In this document: in pieces, positions 7,731-17,368 of the stretch
How positions within the stretch are numbered: position 1 is the stretch's first letter
Layout: every line of letters starts with the position of its first letter
IMG/VR virus record: IMGVR_UViG_3300042390_000452
Coordinates: 1 to 37,149 of that record
Length of the DNA: 37,149 bases
Reading direction: 5' to 3' (one strand)
From: a virus
The notes under the pieces: generated by a model
What the model was told of the DNA's origin: nothing
The model's input: the letters and a program-made list of their open reading frames with translations, nothing else
Database searches by the model: none
Made by a program: the position numbers and the translations under genes

Positions 7731-10323
7731 GCTCGGTAATGTTGAAACCAAGGCACAGCAAGGCGGCAAGAACATAACCAAGTCATTTGATAATGCCAAT
7801 ACAGGCGTTAACAAACTATCTGCCAACCTTAAAAACTTAGCGGGAACGCTTGGCCTTGCATTAGGGGCCCAAGAGGTCATTAGATTCACAAAGCAGACCA
7901 TTGATGCGGCATCCGACCTTAACGAAACCGTAAGTAAAAGCCAGCAGATATTCGGCACAGCAAGCAAATCTGTTGAACAGTTTGCAAGCAATTCGGCCAA
8001 GCAGTTTGGCATGAGCAAGAAAACGGCCATTGATGCTGCGGCTTCGTTTGGTACTTTCGGCAAAGCGGCTGGATTGACTGGGGAGGATTTGGGCACGTTT
8101 AGCACAGACCTTGTGGCTTTGTCTGCCGACCTTGCATCGTTTAGCAACACAACACCTGAAGAGGCAGCAATGGCATTGGGAGCAGCGTTAAGGGGTGAGG
8201 CTGAACCGATTCGCAAGTTTGGGGTACTTCTTGATGACGCATCTTTAAGACAAGAGGCTTTGGCAATGGGGTTGATTAAAACAACCAAAGAGGCATTAAC
8301 ACCGCAAAACAAGGTGTTGGCGGCAAATGCTTTAATCATGAAAAGCACAGTAGATGCCCAAGGTGATGTTGGCAGAACCGCAAGTAGTGCGGCCAACCAA
8401 CAACGCATTCTTTCAGCAACACTTGAAGATGTTCAGGCTAAACTTGGGGAGAAACTGCTGCCAGCATTTCAGCAAGGCATTCAAACCTTAAACGAATTCG
8501 TTGCAAATGCGGATTGGGATGCCATTTTTGGGGGGCTTGAAGAAGTTATTAACAATGTTAGTGAACCTTGGGGTGAGTTCTTTGACGCAATTGGCGATGT
8601 ATATCGGGCATTAACTGCTGGCCTAAGCACAGGCGAAAAGACCGCTGGTATTTTTGATGCAATTAAGGTTAGCGTAAATCTTGGGTTAATACCCATTAAG
8701 CTGCTTTCTAAATGGCTTAGATTAGTTGTTGACAATGGCATTATACCATTGATAAACGCTGGCAAAAATGTAATTGCTTGGTTCAATGAGGTTCGTGAAA
8801 GCGGCGGCTTTGTTGGTGCTATATTTAACGGCATCGCTTCTGCGGCTGGTGCTGTTGTAGATAAGTTGGTAGGGGTTGCTGAGTTTATTGGGTTGGTGGA
8901 TAGTGCAGAAGAAAAACAAAAAAAGAACAAAGAAAAGGCCGAAAAAGCAAAGCAGAAAGCCATAGAAGAAACGGCTAAATTTGAAGAGGCAAAGAACAAA
9001 GAAAAGGTCGCTGCTGACGCTGCCGCTGACGCCGCTGCTGAAGCTGCCGATGCTGCTGCCACCGCTGCCGCCAAAGAACGTGCAAAGAAATTAAAAGAAA
9101 TCAATGCCCAGTTTAACAAGGAAATGATGTCGCTGGCCGATGAACTTACCTTGATGATGATTGCCGATGAAGATGAACGGGGCCGCAAGCAACTTGAAAT
9201 TCAAAAGAAGAACGACCTTGCATCAATTGATGCCAGCGAATTCACCGCAGAACAAAAAGGAAAATTAAAGGCTCAGATTGACGCAAAATATGACCAGTTA
9301 GAAATAACAAGGCAGCAAGCCCAAAACGAAAAATTAAAGAAAGGCCAAGAAGATTATCAGCGTTTTCTTGAAGAACAAGGACTGAAATCCGAAGAGGGGG
9401 CAAAGGAGGCGGAAGACCGTAAGTATTCTGCTTATCTTGAATTGTGGAAACTTAAACAAGAGAACGAACTGCTTGGCATTGAAAATGAAGAGAAACGCAA
9501 GCTGAAAGAACTTGAAATGCACGAACAAAACGAGATTGCCAAGGTTGAGGCTTCGGAGTTTGCTGCTGAAATCATTGACGAAATTCAAAAAAAGTATGCG
9601 GCATTAAGGGTTAAAAACGAAATAGAAACGCAAAAGGCAACCAACATAGCTATGGCCGATGGTTTTTCTCAGCTTTCAAGTGGTTTCGGCCAAATGGTTA
9701 GTTCATTCGCACAAATAAGCGGAGAAGGTGCAGAATACACTAAGGCGTTGGCGGTTATTGGTGTTCAAATACAGCTTGCAACTGCCCTTGCCGCCGCTAT
9801 TGCTGGGGCTACTACTGCCGCTGCCGCAACAGGGCCCGGTGCCCCTTTTGCATTGGCTGGCTACATTGCCTCAATGGTTGGGGCTGTTGTTGCCGCATTC
9901 GCCCAAACAACCCAATTGCTAACTGCCGAAGTGCCAAAACCAGCGTTCTACGAAGGTACAGCATACCTTCAAAGGGGCGGCAACCCAAAAGGCAAGGACA
10001 CCATTCCCGTAATGGCACACGAAGGGGAAGCGATTATACCAACCGGGAAGAACTTGCAATACCCGGGCCTTGCGAAATCGTGGATTGATGGCAGCCTTGA
10101 CGGGTACATCAACAAAAACTTCGTGCGGCCCGCATTGATGGAACAACAGCGGCAAGCCGAGGAAGATTTTGCCGACCGCTTGGCGAATTCAATGGCCTTG
10201 CAAATGTCCAGCAACTTCGATGACTACCGCCTTTTTAGGGCAATCAAAGAACAAACGGCAGTCAACAGGACTGGCTTTGAAACCATGAAAATTAACCGCA
10301 AAAAAATAAGAGGTGGACGGTAA
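7651..10323 (+). CDS. Tape measure protein
   Basis: An 890-residue protein that sets tail length and is ejected with the DNA. The N-terminus (IIVEFQAETTKLKKELDDL) is a typical coiled-coil tape-measure start. Residues about 75-230 resemble TP901-type tape-measure cores (SKSVEQFASNSAKQFGMSKK, TPEEAAMALGAALRGE, KFGVLLDD). A Lys/Glu/Ala coiled coil covers about 415-490 and more coils run to 650. Ala/Gly-rich hydrophobic segments near 703-757 could insert into the membrane. At about 1.5 angstroms per residue the tail would be near 130 nm (inference). Confidence 0.93.
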   Translation: MAIDKIIVEFQAETTKLKKELDDLKGRLGNVETKAQQGGKNITKSFDNANTGVNKLSANLKNLAGTLGLALGAQEVIRFTKQTIDAASDLNETVSKSQQIFGTASKSVEQFASNSAKQFGMSKKTAIDAAASFGTFGKAAGLTGEDLGTFSTDLVALSADLASFSNTTPEEAAMALGAALRGEAEPIRKFGVLLDDASLRQEALAMGLIKTTKEALTPQNKVLAANALIMKSTVDAQGDVGRTASSAANQQRILSATLEDVQAKLGEKLLPAFQQGIQTLNEFVANADWDAIFGGLEEVINNVSEPWGEFFDAIGDVYRALTAGLSTGEKTAGIFDAIKVSVNLGLIPIKLLSKWLRLVVDNGIIPLINAGKNVIAWFNEVRESGGFVGAIFNGIASAAGAVVDKLVGVAEFIGLVDSAEEKQKKNKEKAEKAKQKAIEETAKFEEAKNKEKVAADAAADAAAEAADAAATAAAKERAKKLKEINAQFNKEMMSLADELTLMMIADEDERGRKQLEIQKKNDLASIDASEFTAEQKGKLKAQIDAKYDQLEITRQQAQNEKLKKGQEDYQRFLEEQGLKSEEGAKEAEDRKYSAYLELWKLKQENELLGIENEEKRKLKELEMHEQNEIAKVEASEFAAEIIDEIQKKYAALRVKNEIETQKATNIAMADGFSQLSSGFGQMVSSFAQISGEGAEYTKALAVIGVQIQLATALAAAIAGATTAAAATGPGAPFALAGYIASMVGAVVAAFAQTTQLLTAEVPKPAFYEGTAYLQRGGNPKGKDTIPVMAHEGEAIIPTGKNLQYPGLAKSWIDGSLDGYINKNFVRPALMEQQRQAEEDFADRLANSMALQMSSNFDDYRLFRAIKEQTAVNRTGFETMKINRKKIRGGR

Positions 10324-12583
10324 TACAGCAATAGTAACACTAAACGGCATCAACGTAACTGGCGATGCTATTGGCGTTGAGGAAATCAAGGAACGCATCT
10401 ATTGGGATGAAGATGCCCGGGGCTTGCTGTTCGACTTTGAGGGCGAGATAACCTTTACAGGCAACACCTACCGTTTCCTTCAGCAGCGGTTTCGTGAGGA
10501 CTATGACAACCCCGTGCCGCTAAACATCGTGGCCTACAACCCGCATTCGGGTGCATTTGAAACCGTTGTTAATGGCTTGGTGTTTACCAGCGATTGCGAG
10601 TTCAACCTATACGAAAAGACTGTATCGTGCCAAATTGTTGATAGGGGATTCTTTGCCAAGATTCGCAACAACGTAAACATTGGATTCAGCCTTGGTTCAC
10701 CCGACAGCAAGCTGGGGGTTGACATTAGTTCGCTTTTTTCCCTTACGGATTTAAGGGCCGTTCTTTTAATGAATTCCCCAACACCAACAGTAGGGGTTAA
10801 CCCAAGTTTTTTTAGAAGGTCAATGACCGCCTTTGATGCACTTGCCTACCTTGTGGCCACCATGAGTGACGGGGAGGTTGGGTTTGTGTCAAATTATTTA
10901 ACCCCTGTTGTTGGCCAAGAAACCCCGCACATATTAAGCGGCAGGCAGCTAAGGGGCGATATTATTGACATCGGCCCTGTGGTTTCTTGGAACGAGTTGT
11001 TTGGGGATTTGTCAAAGCTATACAACTTGGCCTTTGCTATTGAAGAATACAACGTGGGCCAATGGAGAATAAGAGTTGAACCTATTGATTATTTCAGGCA
11101 ATCACAAAGCATACAGCTGTTTGATGTTGAGGCTGGGGTAACAGAAAGCATTGACACATCAATGCTATACGCTTCGGCTATTGCTGGCAGTTCGGAAACA
11201 AGGGAGGATTTTGATACACCACAAACCGCAATAGGATTGGTTATTTCAGGCGGGACTTGGAATTACATGCCCAAAACCCCATTTATCTTTCAATGGCAGG
11301 AGGATTATTACTTTCAGTACAAATCAAATGTAGATAGCGAATGGGATTTGCGGTGTTCGGTTTTAATAACGCATAGCAATATCATATACTATGTGATGTC
11401 TATGTTCATATTTGTTGCACCAAACGATGCGGATTTCGATGACAGCTACGATACAAAAGCCTTTTTGATTTCTGCCTTTTACAAAGATTTCACAGGCTCG
11501 GCAAGCACCCCTAATTTAAACGGTGTTGGCAACCCAGTTCTTTTTAATGTATTCAACAACGCCATAAGCAACTACAACGTAATGGTTGCAAATGCAGAAG
11601 GAATACCAGCAAATGCAGCCAGTCAGTTTGCGAGTTTTGGGCAGCAGTATTTTGATGCGTACTACGTGCCTGAAATTGCTAACATTCCATTTTCACTTTT
11701 ACTGGCAAGGGATGAAATAAACCAATCGCCCGGGCCATTAAAAAGAATGTACCTTATTTACAATTACTTTTCAGGTTCCCCAATTGGGGATTGGGCTACA
11801 AATTTAACACTTGCTGGGCCTGTGTTTGACGATTTGGTTACCCCCGAGAACTTAAACTACTTGGCTGTTACTGGAGATTTCACCGACATAACAATAAAGG
11901 GCAGCGACCCAAGCACGGGATATGTTACAGCCAATTCAACTTGGGTTTGTCAAGTGCCAGCGTTGTATTCTTTTAGAATTAAAGGGTCTATTTTTATTAA
12001 ATGGCTTTCAAGCGTTGGATTTAGTTCGTACACTACTTTTCAATTTATTATTGCACAATGGGATTCATCTTTAACTGGAGTTAAAACAATAAGAAAAACA
12101 AGCCCGTTTTTTTACTTTAGCCAAATATCAGCCGAAAGATACAGGGATTTCGATTTGTTTTTCGGAATGTTCAACGCCGATTCTGGTGACATATTTCAAG
12201 TTCAATTGGTTGCAACAGAAAATTTAGCGAATCAGTATTTTCGGGTTTACCTAAGTGATGATACAGCATGGTCAATTTCAGGCAATTCACTTGAAGGGCA
12301 GGGGGGTACAATTCTAACCGCAGAAAAAGGTGCACCATTTATGCTAACTAACCAGCTTAAAGCAAACATTAATGCCGATTTGTGGAAGGACATTAAAGCC
12401 AACCCATATCAAAAACTACTTTACCAAGTTACCGATGACGGGGAGGCAAGGTCAATGAACCTATACGATTTCAGCCGCAACATCATTTCAGGCGTTACCG
12501 AGGGCGAAACACGGGGCAGATTGGCAGCACCAGAACAGCCCGATGTTGACCCGGGCAACCCTGTTACACCTGAACCCGAATAA
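10313..12583 (+). CDS. Large tail-tip / baseplate protein
   Basis: A 756-residue protein with a GTG start at 10313, overlapping the tape-measure stop by 11 bases. It is beta-rich: an N-terminal domain of about 130 residues (VTLNGINVTGDAIGVEEIKE, then FTGNTYRFLQQRF) resembles distal-tail-like modules, followed by a long region with many aromatic strands. The C-terminus is a Pro/Glu/Asp tail (EQPDVDPGNPVTPEPE). Position directly after the tape measure makes a distal tail or tail-associated role likely. No enzymatic motif was seen. Confidence 0.75.
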   Translation: MDGNTAIVTLNGINVTGDAIGVEEIKERIYWDEDARGLLFDFEGEITFTGNTYRFLQQRFREDYDNPVPLNIVAYNPHSGAFETVVNGLVFTSDCEFNLYEKTVSCQIVDRGFFAKIRNNVNIGFSLGSPDSKLGVDISSLFSLTDLRAVLLMNSPTPTVGVNPSFFRRSMTAFDALAYLVATMSDGEVGFVSNYLTPVVGQETPHILSGRQLRGDIIDIGPVVSWNELFGDLSKLYNLAFAIEEYNVGQWRIRVEPIDYFRQSQSIQLFDVEAGVTESIDTSMLYASAIAGSSETREDFDTPQTAIGLVISGGTWNYMPKTPFIFQWQEDYYFQYKSNVDSEWDLRCSVLITHSNIIYYVMSMFIFVAPNDADFDDSYDTKAFLISAFYKDFTGSASTPNLNGVGNPVLFNVFNNAISNYNVMVANAEGIPANAASQFASFGQQYFDAYYVPEIANIPFSLLLARDEINQSPGPLKRMYLIYNYFSGSPIGDWATNLTLAGPVFDDLVTPENLNYLAVTGDFTDITIKGSDPSTGYVTANSTWVCQVPALYSFRIKGSIFIKWLSSVGFSSYTTFQFIIAQWDSSLTGVKTIRKTSPFFYFSQISAERYRDFDLFFGMFNADSGDIFQVQLVATENLANQYFRVYLSDDTAWSISGNSLEGQGGTILTAEKGAPFMLTNQLKANINADLWKDIKANPYQKLLYQVTDDGEARSMNLYDFSRNIISGVTEGETRGRLAAPEQPDVDPGNPVTPEPE

Positions 12584-12585
12584 AC

Positions 12586-12593
12586 TACCTTTG
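12586..12593 (+). promoter_or_regulatory. Promoter -7 box TACCTTTG
   Basis: TACCTTTG lies between the 12583 stop and the 12598 ATG, with only four bases between box and start codon. In this promoter class transcription starts a few bases after the box, so a leaderless message is predicted. Confidence 0.55.
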
Positions 12594-12597
12594 TATT

Positions 12598-14346
12598 ATG
12601 GCAATTAGAAACGCACAACCGATACCTTACAGCAGCCCGATATTTTACGGGGAGGGCGAACTATCATTTAATGAGCAGATAGCACAGGAGTGCGGCTTTT
12701 ACGCTTCCCCAATGTGCCTACCTTGGGATTCCAGCGAGGACTTTTGCTTTCAATTCAAGGCGGGAGAAACGGGCAACAATTTGCTTAGTTGCCTACCCGT
12801 AAAAACAGGCACGGCAACGGGCGGCACAGCTTCTACCTTGGTTCATACAGGCGGCAACTTTATTGTTAACGGCATACTGCAATACCAGTTCGTTCGCAAC
12901 GTGGTAACTGGCGATACCTTTGCGGTGAATACAGGCGGAGTGGCCGCTAATACCTTGACACTTGTTGGCACACCAAGCGGGGCAAGTGCTTTTATTGCTG
13001 GCCAAGGTTACGCAATTTATAGCCTTTTCCTTACCGTTTCATCAATTACAGAGATTGACAACGTGAGCATATTGGCCGACCATTCAATTTGCTTTAATAG
13101 GTTTGACGGCGAGGTGCAAATTAAATTTCCTGTAGGGGCGGCTGGCAATTGGTATCGTGGCACGTTTGATGTTACTTCATACAGCCAAGGCACGGCATCG
13201 CTAAACGCAGCATTAGGGCTTACCCTTTACACGCTGCCGATTGCATCGCCCGGCACATTTGATTGGTACTTTGGCGAACCGTTAAACATTAACCGATTGC
13301 AGTTTATAACAACGGGTGAGTTTACGGGCTGCATTTCGTTATGCAACAGCGAAGCATATTTGGTAAAAAGAACCTACGCATACAGCGTAAACGGCGGGGC
13401 GTGGACTGCATTTACCTACACGGGCGGCGGCTTGCAGAACGGCATCATTGAAAAGTGTATTGAACTGCCCGAAGGCTGCGATGTTTCGGTTTGCCTTAGC
13501 GAAGAAGCCGAATGTGCGGTATTTCAAACCATTGGGCAAGACGGCAACTGGAATACCAACATAGCCGCTGGCATTAGCATAGACGGCAATCAGGTTTGTT
13601 TCAATGGCAGCAGAAAAGATGACTTTGCTTATGCCGAGGGAATTGACTGCGACATTAGCACGATTGTTACCAACGTGCAATTTGAACTGACCATTAGCGG
13701 GCATGGCACGGGCAATGTTCAGGTTTGCATTGAAAATAATGACCTTTCAGGGCAGGTTTGTTCAAGCCCGCACGGCAGCAACGGGGTGCATACATTTACG
13801 CTAAGCAACTTTGGCATGGCCGCTGGGCCCAAACGCATTATCATTAAGGCCCACAACAACAACACTACCCTTTGTGCTACGTTAAAGTACAAGATTCAAA
13901 ACTTCCAGCCCGAAACATTTGCTTGCAGCGAATGCTACCACGTTAAAGAACTGGACTGCGAAACCGAACTGACTTGGAACAACGATACCAATTCATTCGG
14001 CCATGCCTACAATACGGGATTCACAAACCGAATGTATGTCGAGGGACGGCTATTGAACGGCAAGATTGTAAGCCTTGCCCACGATGAACGAAAGGGCGTT
14101 GATTCTTATCAGCGTTCGTTTTTTAGCAACGGCCGAAAGGTAGAGGAACTTGCCATTGATGCGATATTCCCAGCCGCCCACCAAGCTATTGCGGTTGGGC
14201 TTATGCACCGCAACTTCTACGTGAACGGGGTGCAGTACGTGAAGATTGGCGAGTACGAACCCGACTACGGGGACACCGCCGAGATTGCACCGTGCATTGT
14301 TGAGGTAGCTAAGAAAGACCAACGGTTTATCGTTAACCCGCTGTAA
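12598..14346 (+). CDS. Cysteine-rich minor tail protein
   Basis: This 582-residue protein is beta-rich with numerous cysteines, many in short pairs such as CISLC, CDVSVC and CSEC. It contains Ig- or carbohydrate-module-like strands around residues 100-250 and 370-440. The last ~130 residues (RMYVEGRLLNGKIVSLAHDERKG onward) form a separate domain. It follows the tail-tip gene and precedes a Mu F-like gene, suggesting a tail-tip or receptor-contact role. The many cysteines suggest metal binding or disulphides. It overlaps the next gene as TAATG. Confidence 0.65.
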   Translation: MAIRNAQPIPYSSPIFYGEGELSFNEQIAQECGFYASPMCLPWDSSEDFCFQFKAGETGNNLLSCLPVKTGTATGGTASTLVHTGGNFIVNGILQYQFVRNVVTGDTFAVNTGGVAANTLTLVGTPSGASAFIAGQGYAIYSLFLTVSSITEIDNVSILADHSICFNRFDGEVQIKFPVGAAGNWYRGTFDVTSYSQGTASLNAALGLTLYTLPIASPGTFDWYFGEPLNINRLQFITTGEFTGCISLCNSEAYLVKRTYAYSVNGGAWTAFTYTGGGLQNGIIEKCIELPEGCDVSVCLSEEAECAVFQTIGQDGNWNTNIAAGISIDGNQVCFNGSRKDDFAYAEGIDCDISTIVTNVQFELTISGHGTGNVQVCIENNDLSGQVCSSPHGSNGVHTFTLSNFGMAAGPKRIIIKAHNNNTTLCATLKYKIQNFQPETFACSECYHVKELDCETELTWNNDTNSFGHAYNTGFTNRMYVEGRLLNGKIVSLAHDERKGVDSYQRSFFSNGRKVEELAIDAIFPAAHQAIAVGLMHRNFYVNGVQYVKIGEYEPDYGDTAEIAPCIVEVAKKDQRFIVNPL

Positions 14347-15227
14347 TGACCCGCAAGGAACGGCTTATAAAGAAAATCGCCCAGAGCATGGACGATGTGC
14401 CCGATGCGTTTTTCCAAGGCGTAAAGGCGGCACAGCGTGAGGCGTTTGCTTTAATGGTTTCGGAGTTAGCCGACCTTACCCTTGATGAAGCTGGCAACGT
14501 AATCATAAGCCAAGGCAACTTTGCAAAGGTGCAGACGCTTACTAACAAGATGAAGGCCGCATACAACAACCCTAAATACACCGAGGCGTTGAGGGGCTTT
14601 GTTGATAGCATGAGCGAGGGGGCAGAACTTTCGGCAAAGCTGATGGGCCTTATAACCGGGGAGGCATACACGCAAAGTGCCAAGGTTCAGGCCATATTGG
14701 GTAACGCTAAAAGCACAACCTTAGACCTACTATCTACCAACGCCCCAGCCGATGCCGCCGCCGCCTTTCGCAAGGTCATTGAAAACAGCGTGGCCACGGG
14801 CGAAAACTTTGGCCAAGTGCTGCGTAATGTGCGAAAGAACATTGAAGGTAGTGCGGACTTTCAGGGCCGTATGGAAAGGTACGCCAAGCAAAACGCCTAC
14901 GATTTCTATTCGATAAGCCAAGCCCAAGTCATCAACGAAATGACCGAAGAACTTGGCTTTGAGTTTTACGAATACATTGGTGTTGATGTGAAGGGTACGC
15001 GGAGTTTTTGCAGCCAGCGGAACAACCAAATATACCACAGCAAAGAGGTGGAGGCATGGGCTTCGCTGGATTGGGACGGCAAGAACAGGGCAACGAATTC
15101 AAGTACTATTTGGGCACTTCGTGGCGGTTACAATTGCGGGCACCAGTTAATTCCCGTGGCAACCGAAGATGTGCCGCAAAGTGTTAAAGACCGGGCCGAG
15201 GCTGCTGGGTTTTATACCCCTGAATAA
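14346..15227 (+). CDS. Mu F-like / SPP1 gp7-like head morphogenesis protein
   Basis: A 293-residue protein with a helical N-terminal ~190 residues. Its C-terminal domain shows the Mu F signature: TRSFCSQRNNQIYHSKEVEAW followed by WALRGGYNCGHQLIPV, with conserved cysteines, Trp and the GG.NC.H segment. Family members bind the portal or are packaged as minor head proteins. It is normally adjacent to the portal, but here the portal lies 5.5 kb downstream at 20784. Its 3' end overlaps the convergent 15212-16336 gene by 16 bases. Confidence 0.8.
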   Translation: MTRKERLIKKIAQSMDDVPDAFFQGVKAAQREAFALMVSELADLTLDEAGNVIISQGNFAKVQTLTNKMKAAYNNPKYTEALRGFVDSMSEGAELSAKLMGLITGEAYTQSAKVQAILGNAKSTTLDLLSTNAPADAAAAFRKVIENSVATGENFGQVLRNVRKNIEGSADFQGRMERYAKQNAYDFYSISQAQVINEMTEELGFEFYEYIGVDVKGTRSFCSQRNNQIYHSKEVEAWASLDWDGKNRATNSSTIWALRGGYNCGHQLIPVATEDVPQSVKDRAEAAGFYTPE

Positions 15228-16336
15228 AAGCAGCCTAATTGTCGGCCCTTACCATCGGTCGTAATTGTATGCCTTGGGTTACCAATTAAGCCAAGCAATT
15301 CGTTTACATCGAATGAATCCACATCGTGAACTATCAAAACACCATTTTCGGCTACCTTTTTTTGGTAGTATTGCACCAATTCTTGAATAACTGTCGGCCC
15401 GTGATAGCTGTCGTGAAAAACAACATCGTATTTTTCATCGTTTTGCAGTTCTTTTTCACCCGATGTTATTCGAAAATCAATTAAATATGGGCTACAAAAC
15501 GCAATGTTTGCCTTTAAATGTTCATCGCTGATGTCGATTGTCTTTACCGATAGGCCAGCCATTGCCATAGCCTTTGCCCCATGTGCCTTAAAAGTACCTA
15601 CTTCAAGGGCCTTGCCGCCTTTGTATTGCTTGGCCACGTTGTGAATTTCGGTTATGTGCATTTTATCCGTTATCCACGTATGAGCAAAGTCCCAGTTTTC
15701 AATTTGTGATTCGGGGTTCCCCCATTCAAAGTCATTTTTACCTTCGTAAATTGAGTAATTTGCTGATGAGTGAAAAGCCAACACTTCTTCATTGGGGATA
15801 TTTGTACCAATGTCCATCACGTTCAACCGCTTGTCGGCCAGCGTTACCAAGTTTTTGAAAACCTGATTTGAAACGCATTGGTCGCCCCATTTTTTTTCGT
15901 ACCTAAAATAATTTTTGTAGCAGAAATCAAATATCGGCTTGTGCTTGCGGTTGGCCACAAACCAACCAGCATTGAAATAGGTTGAGGGCTTTAGGCGGTA
16001 TTGCTGTTCAAGGCCACGGGTATGGTCATTGTCCCGGTCAAGGCAAAAGTAAACGTCTTTGAAATCGGGCAAATAATCTGCCAAATCGAAATCCCGAACG
16101 GGCCGCCAATCGCAGTCATGATACATTACCAAATCAAGGTCGGGCCAAATATCCCAAATCTTGTACTTCAATGTCCACACCATTTCTTTAAACTGATGCA
16201 AGTTTAATGCATGGTGCAAATGTTCATCAGTTATAATTCGGGTTTCAAGGCCCAAATGTTTACGGACAAGTTCTGCCGATTTTTCAGCGTGCTTCAGGTA
16301 ATCGCCAACACCTATTGTAATTGCGGTTGGTTTCAT
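15212..16336 (-). CDS. Glycosyltransferase-SAM methyltransferase fusion
   Basis: This 374-residue two-domain protein is on the minus strand. Residues ~1-190 resemble a GT-A glycosyltransferase: a DCD metal-binding DxD-type motif at 74-76 (MYHDCDWRP), then YFNAGWFVANR near 120-130, like the FN.G segment of GT8-type enzymes. Residues ~235-374 are a class I methyltransferase: motif I ALEVGTFKAHG near 243-253, an acidic TIDIS near 267-270, and VVFHDSYHG and VLIVHDVD strands. A sugar could be transferred and then methylated, or the two domains may act separately. Targets are unknown; virion or cell-surface glycan is plausible. It forms an operon with the HTH gene via ATGA. Confidence 0.75.
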   Translation of the reverse strand: MKPTAITIGVGDYLKHAEKSAELVRKHLGLETRIITDEHLHHALNLHQFKEMVWTLKYKIWDIWPDLDLVMYHDCDWRPVRDFDLADYLPDFKDVYFCLDRDNDHTRGLEQQYRLKPSTYFNAGWFVANRKHKPIFDFCYKNYFRYEKKWGDQCVSNQVFKNLVTLADKRLNVMDIGTNIPNEEVLAFHSSANYSIYEGKNDFEWGNPESQIENWDFAHTWITDKMHITEIHNVAKQYKGGKALEVGTFKAHGAKAMAMAGLSVKTIDISDEHLKANIAFCSPYLIDFRITSGEKELQNDEKYDVVFHDSYHGPTVIQELVQYYQKKVAENGVLIVHDVDSFDVNELLGLIGNPRHTITTDGKGRQLGCFYSGV

Positions 16337-16692
16337 TTTGTTGTGGATTGAATTATGTTGTAAATTTTAAACCATTTGCCGGGCACATTCTTTTTGAAAA
16401 ACAAAACCCGTTGAACGTGCTGGCCAACCGTTACCCGATTGATGCCGATAAGTTCTGCCGCTTCGCCGCTTGACAACCCTTTCATGGCCACGAAATAATA
16501 AGACGCAATTCGCTTAATGTCGGAATACTGCCGCCGTGTTGCGGTCCGAAATGCGGCGTAATCAACCCCGTAGTATGCACAAAGCGACCAAAGAAAGTCA
16601 TCGGCTGCCAGCGAAATGCGGCGATTCAGTTCGCTATTCACCGCAAATTTAAGGTCGAAAAGTTCGGCCAATGAAAGTTGTGCCACGTTCAT
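16333..16692 (-). CDS. DnaA domain IV-like helix-turn-helix protein (copy 1)
   Basis: This 119-residue minus-strand protein has a C-terminal two-thirds that reads like DnaA domain IV: AYYGVDYAAFRTATRRQ, then IKRIASYYFVAMKGLSSGEAAELIG, then the recognition-helix region INRVTVGQHVQRV. It lacks an ATPase domain. It is probably a DNA-binding regulator or origin-binding accessory protein, and it resembles the 29484 protein. It is the first gene of a two-gene minus operon, overlapping the glycosyltransferase-methyltransferase start by ATGA. Its promoter box is only five bases from the ATG. Confidence 0.65.
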   Translation of the reverse strand: MNVAQLSLAELFDLKFAVNSELNRRISLAADDFLWSLCAYYGVDYAAFRTATRRQYSDIKRIASYYFVAMKGLSSGEAAELIGINRVTVGQHVQRVLFFKKNVPGKWFKIYNIIQSTTK

Positions 16693-16697
16693 AACTA

Positions 16698-16705
16698 CAA
16701 ATGTA
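16698..16705 (-). promoter_or_regulatory. Minus-strand promoter -7 box TACATTTG
   Basis: On the minus strand TACATTTG stands five bases upstream of the ATG at 16692. It is divergent from the plus-strand TACCTTTG box at 16748, so the 83-bp intergenic region holds two back-to-back promoters. A leaderless message is predicted. Confidence 0.55.
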
Positions 16706-16747
16706 CGATTATAGCGACAAATGGCCGAAGGTTTAAAACGGCCTTAC

Positions 16748-16755
16748 TACCTTTG
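16748..16755 (+). promoter_or_regulatory. Promoter -7 box TACCTTTG
   Basis: TACCTTTG lies 20 bases before the ATG at 16776, preceded by an AT-rich GTTTAAAAC segment that may act as the -33 region. Confidence 0.55.
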
Positions 16756-16775
16756 ATAAACTAAATTTTACAAAT

Positions 16776-17306
16776 ATGAGCTATTCTTGTTTTGACAATT
16801 TGCCTGTTTACAGCGAAAACGTCTGTGAAATCAATCGGTTAACGGGCATTTCTGCCGTGGCCGTTATTGACAATGACTACACCTTTTTGGACTACACCGA
16901 TGCTGCCGAGTGGACTGCCGCTATTGCCGCTGGCGATGTAGCAATCATTAAGGAAATTAAGGCCAACTATCCCGAAGCCGAAGAGGTAACCATTACCAAC
17001 CCACGCCGAGGCACGCCTGACATCCTAACCAAGTTCAACCATACCTTATCGGTAATGGATGCCAACGTGGACAGCAGCAACGATACGTTCTACGAAACGC
17101 TGAACACCATTGGCAAGTACAAATTGGCTTGGTTCTACTACGAGGAAGATGAAATCCGAGTTGTTGAGCAGCCAGTACGTTGCATCGCAAAGCCAGCCAA
17201 GGCTGATGAAAACGATGTGCAGCAATACATGGTTACCTTCGGTTGGCAGTCAGCACCCAATGAATTCCCCGTGCTATACAACGCCCCTGTTGGCGTATTT
17301 GAATAA
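16776..17306 (+). CDS. Probable structural protein, possibly tail tube / major tail protein
   Basis: A 176-residue acidic soluble protein. It has its own promoter and a strong terminator (17331-17360), forming a single-gene unit as expected for an abundant virion protein. The middle reads ITNPRRGTPDILTKFNHTLSV, and the C-terminus is strand-rich (QQYMVTFGWQSAPNEFPVLY). The size suits a tail-tube subunit, and no other gene is an obvious one, but no family signature is seen. A neck or decoration protein remains possible. Confidence 0.5.
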   Translation: MSYSCFDNLPVYSENVCEINRLTGISAVAVIDNDYTFLDYTDAAEWTAAIAAGDVAIIKEIKANYPEAEEVTITNPRRGTPDILTKFNHTLSVMDANVDSSNDTFYETLNTIGKYKLAWFYYEEDEIRVVEQPVRCIAKPAKADENDVQQYMVTFGWQSAPNEFPVLYNAPVGVFE

Positions 17307-17330
17307 GCGTTTTTTGGTTTCATGGTATCG

Positions 17331-17360
17331 AAAAGCCCCGACATTTGTTGGGGCTTTTTG
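17331..17360 (+). terminator. Rho-independent terminator after 16776 gene
   Basis: AAAAGCCCC pairs with GGGGCTTTT across a ten-base loop and is followed by T residues. Confidence 0.8.
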
Positions 17361-17368
17361 TTTTGCCC

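Noticed and set aside
7680-9188. Minus-strand ORFs opposite the tape measure
   Set aside because: Ser/Ala/Leu-rich shadows of the biased codon use in the tape-measure coiled coils.
16001-16207. Plus-strand ORF inside the minus-strand glycosyltransferase gene
   Set aside because: Shadow of the minus gene, with no promoter, no start context and no recognisable protein features.
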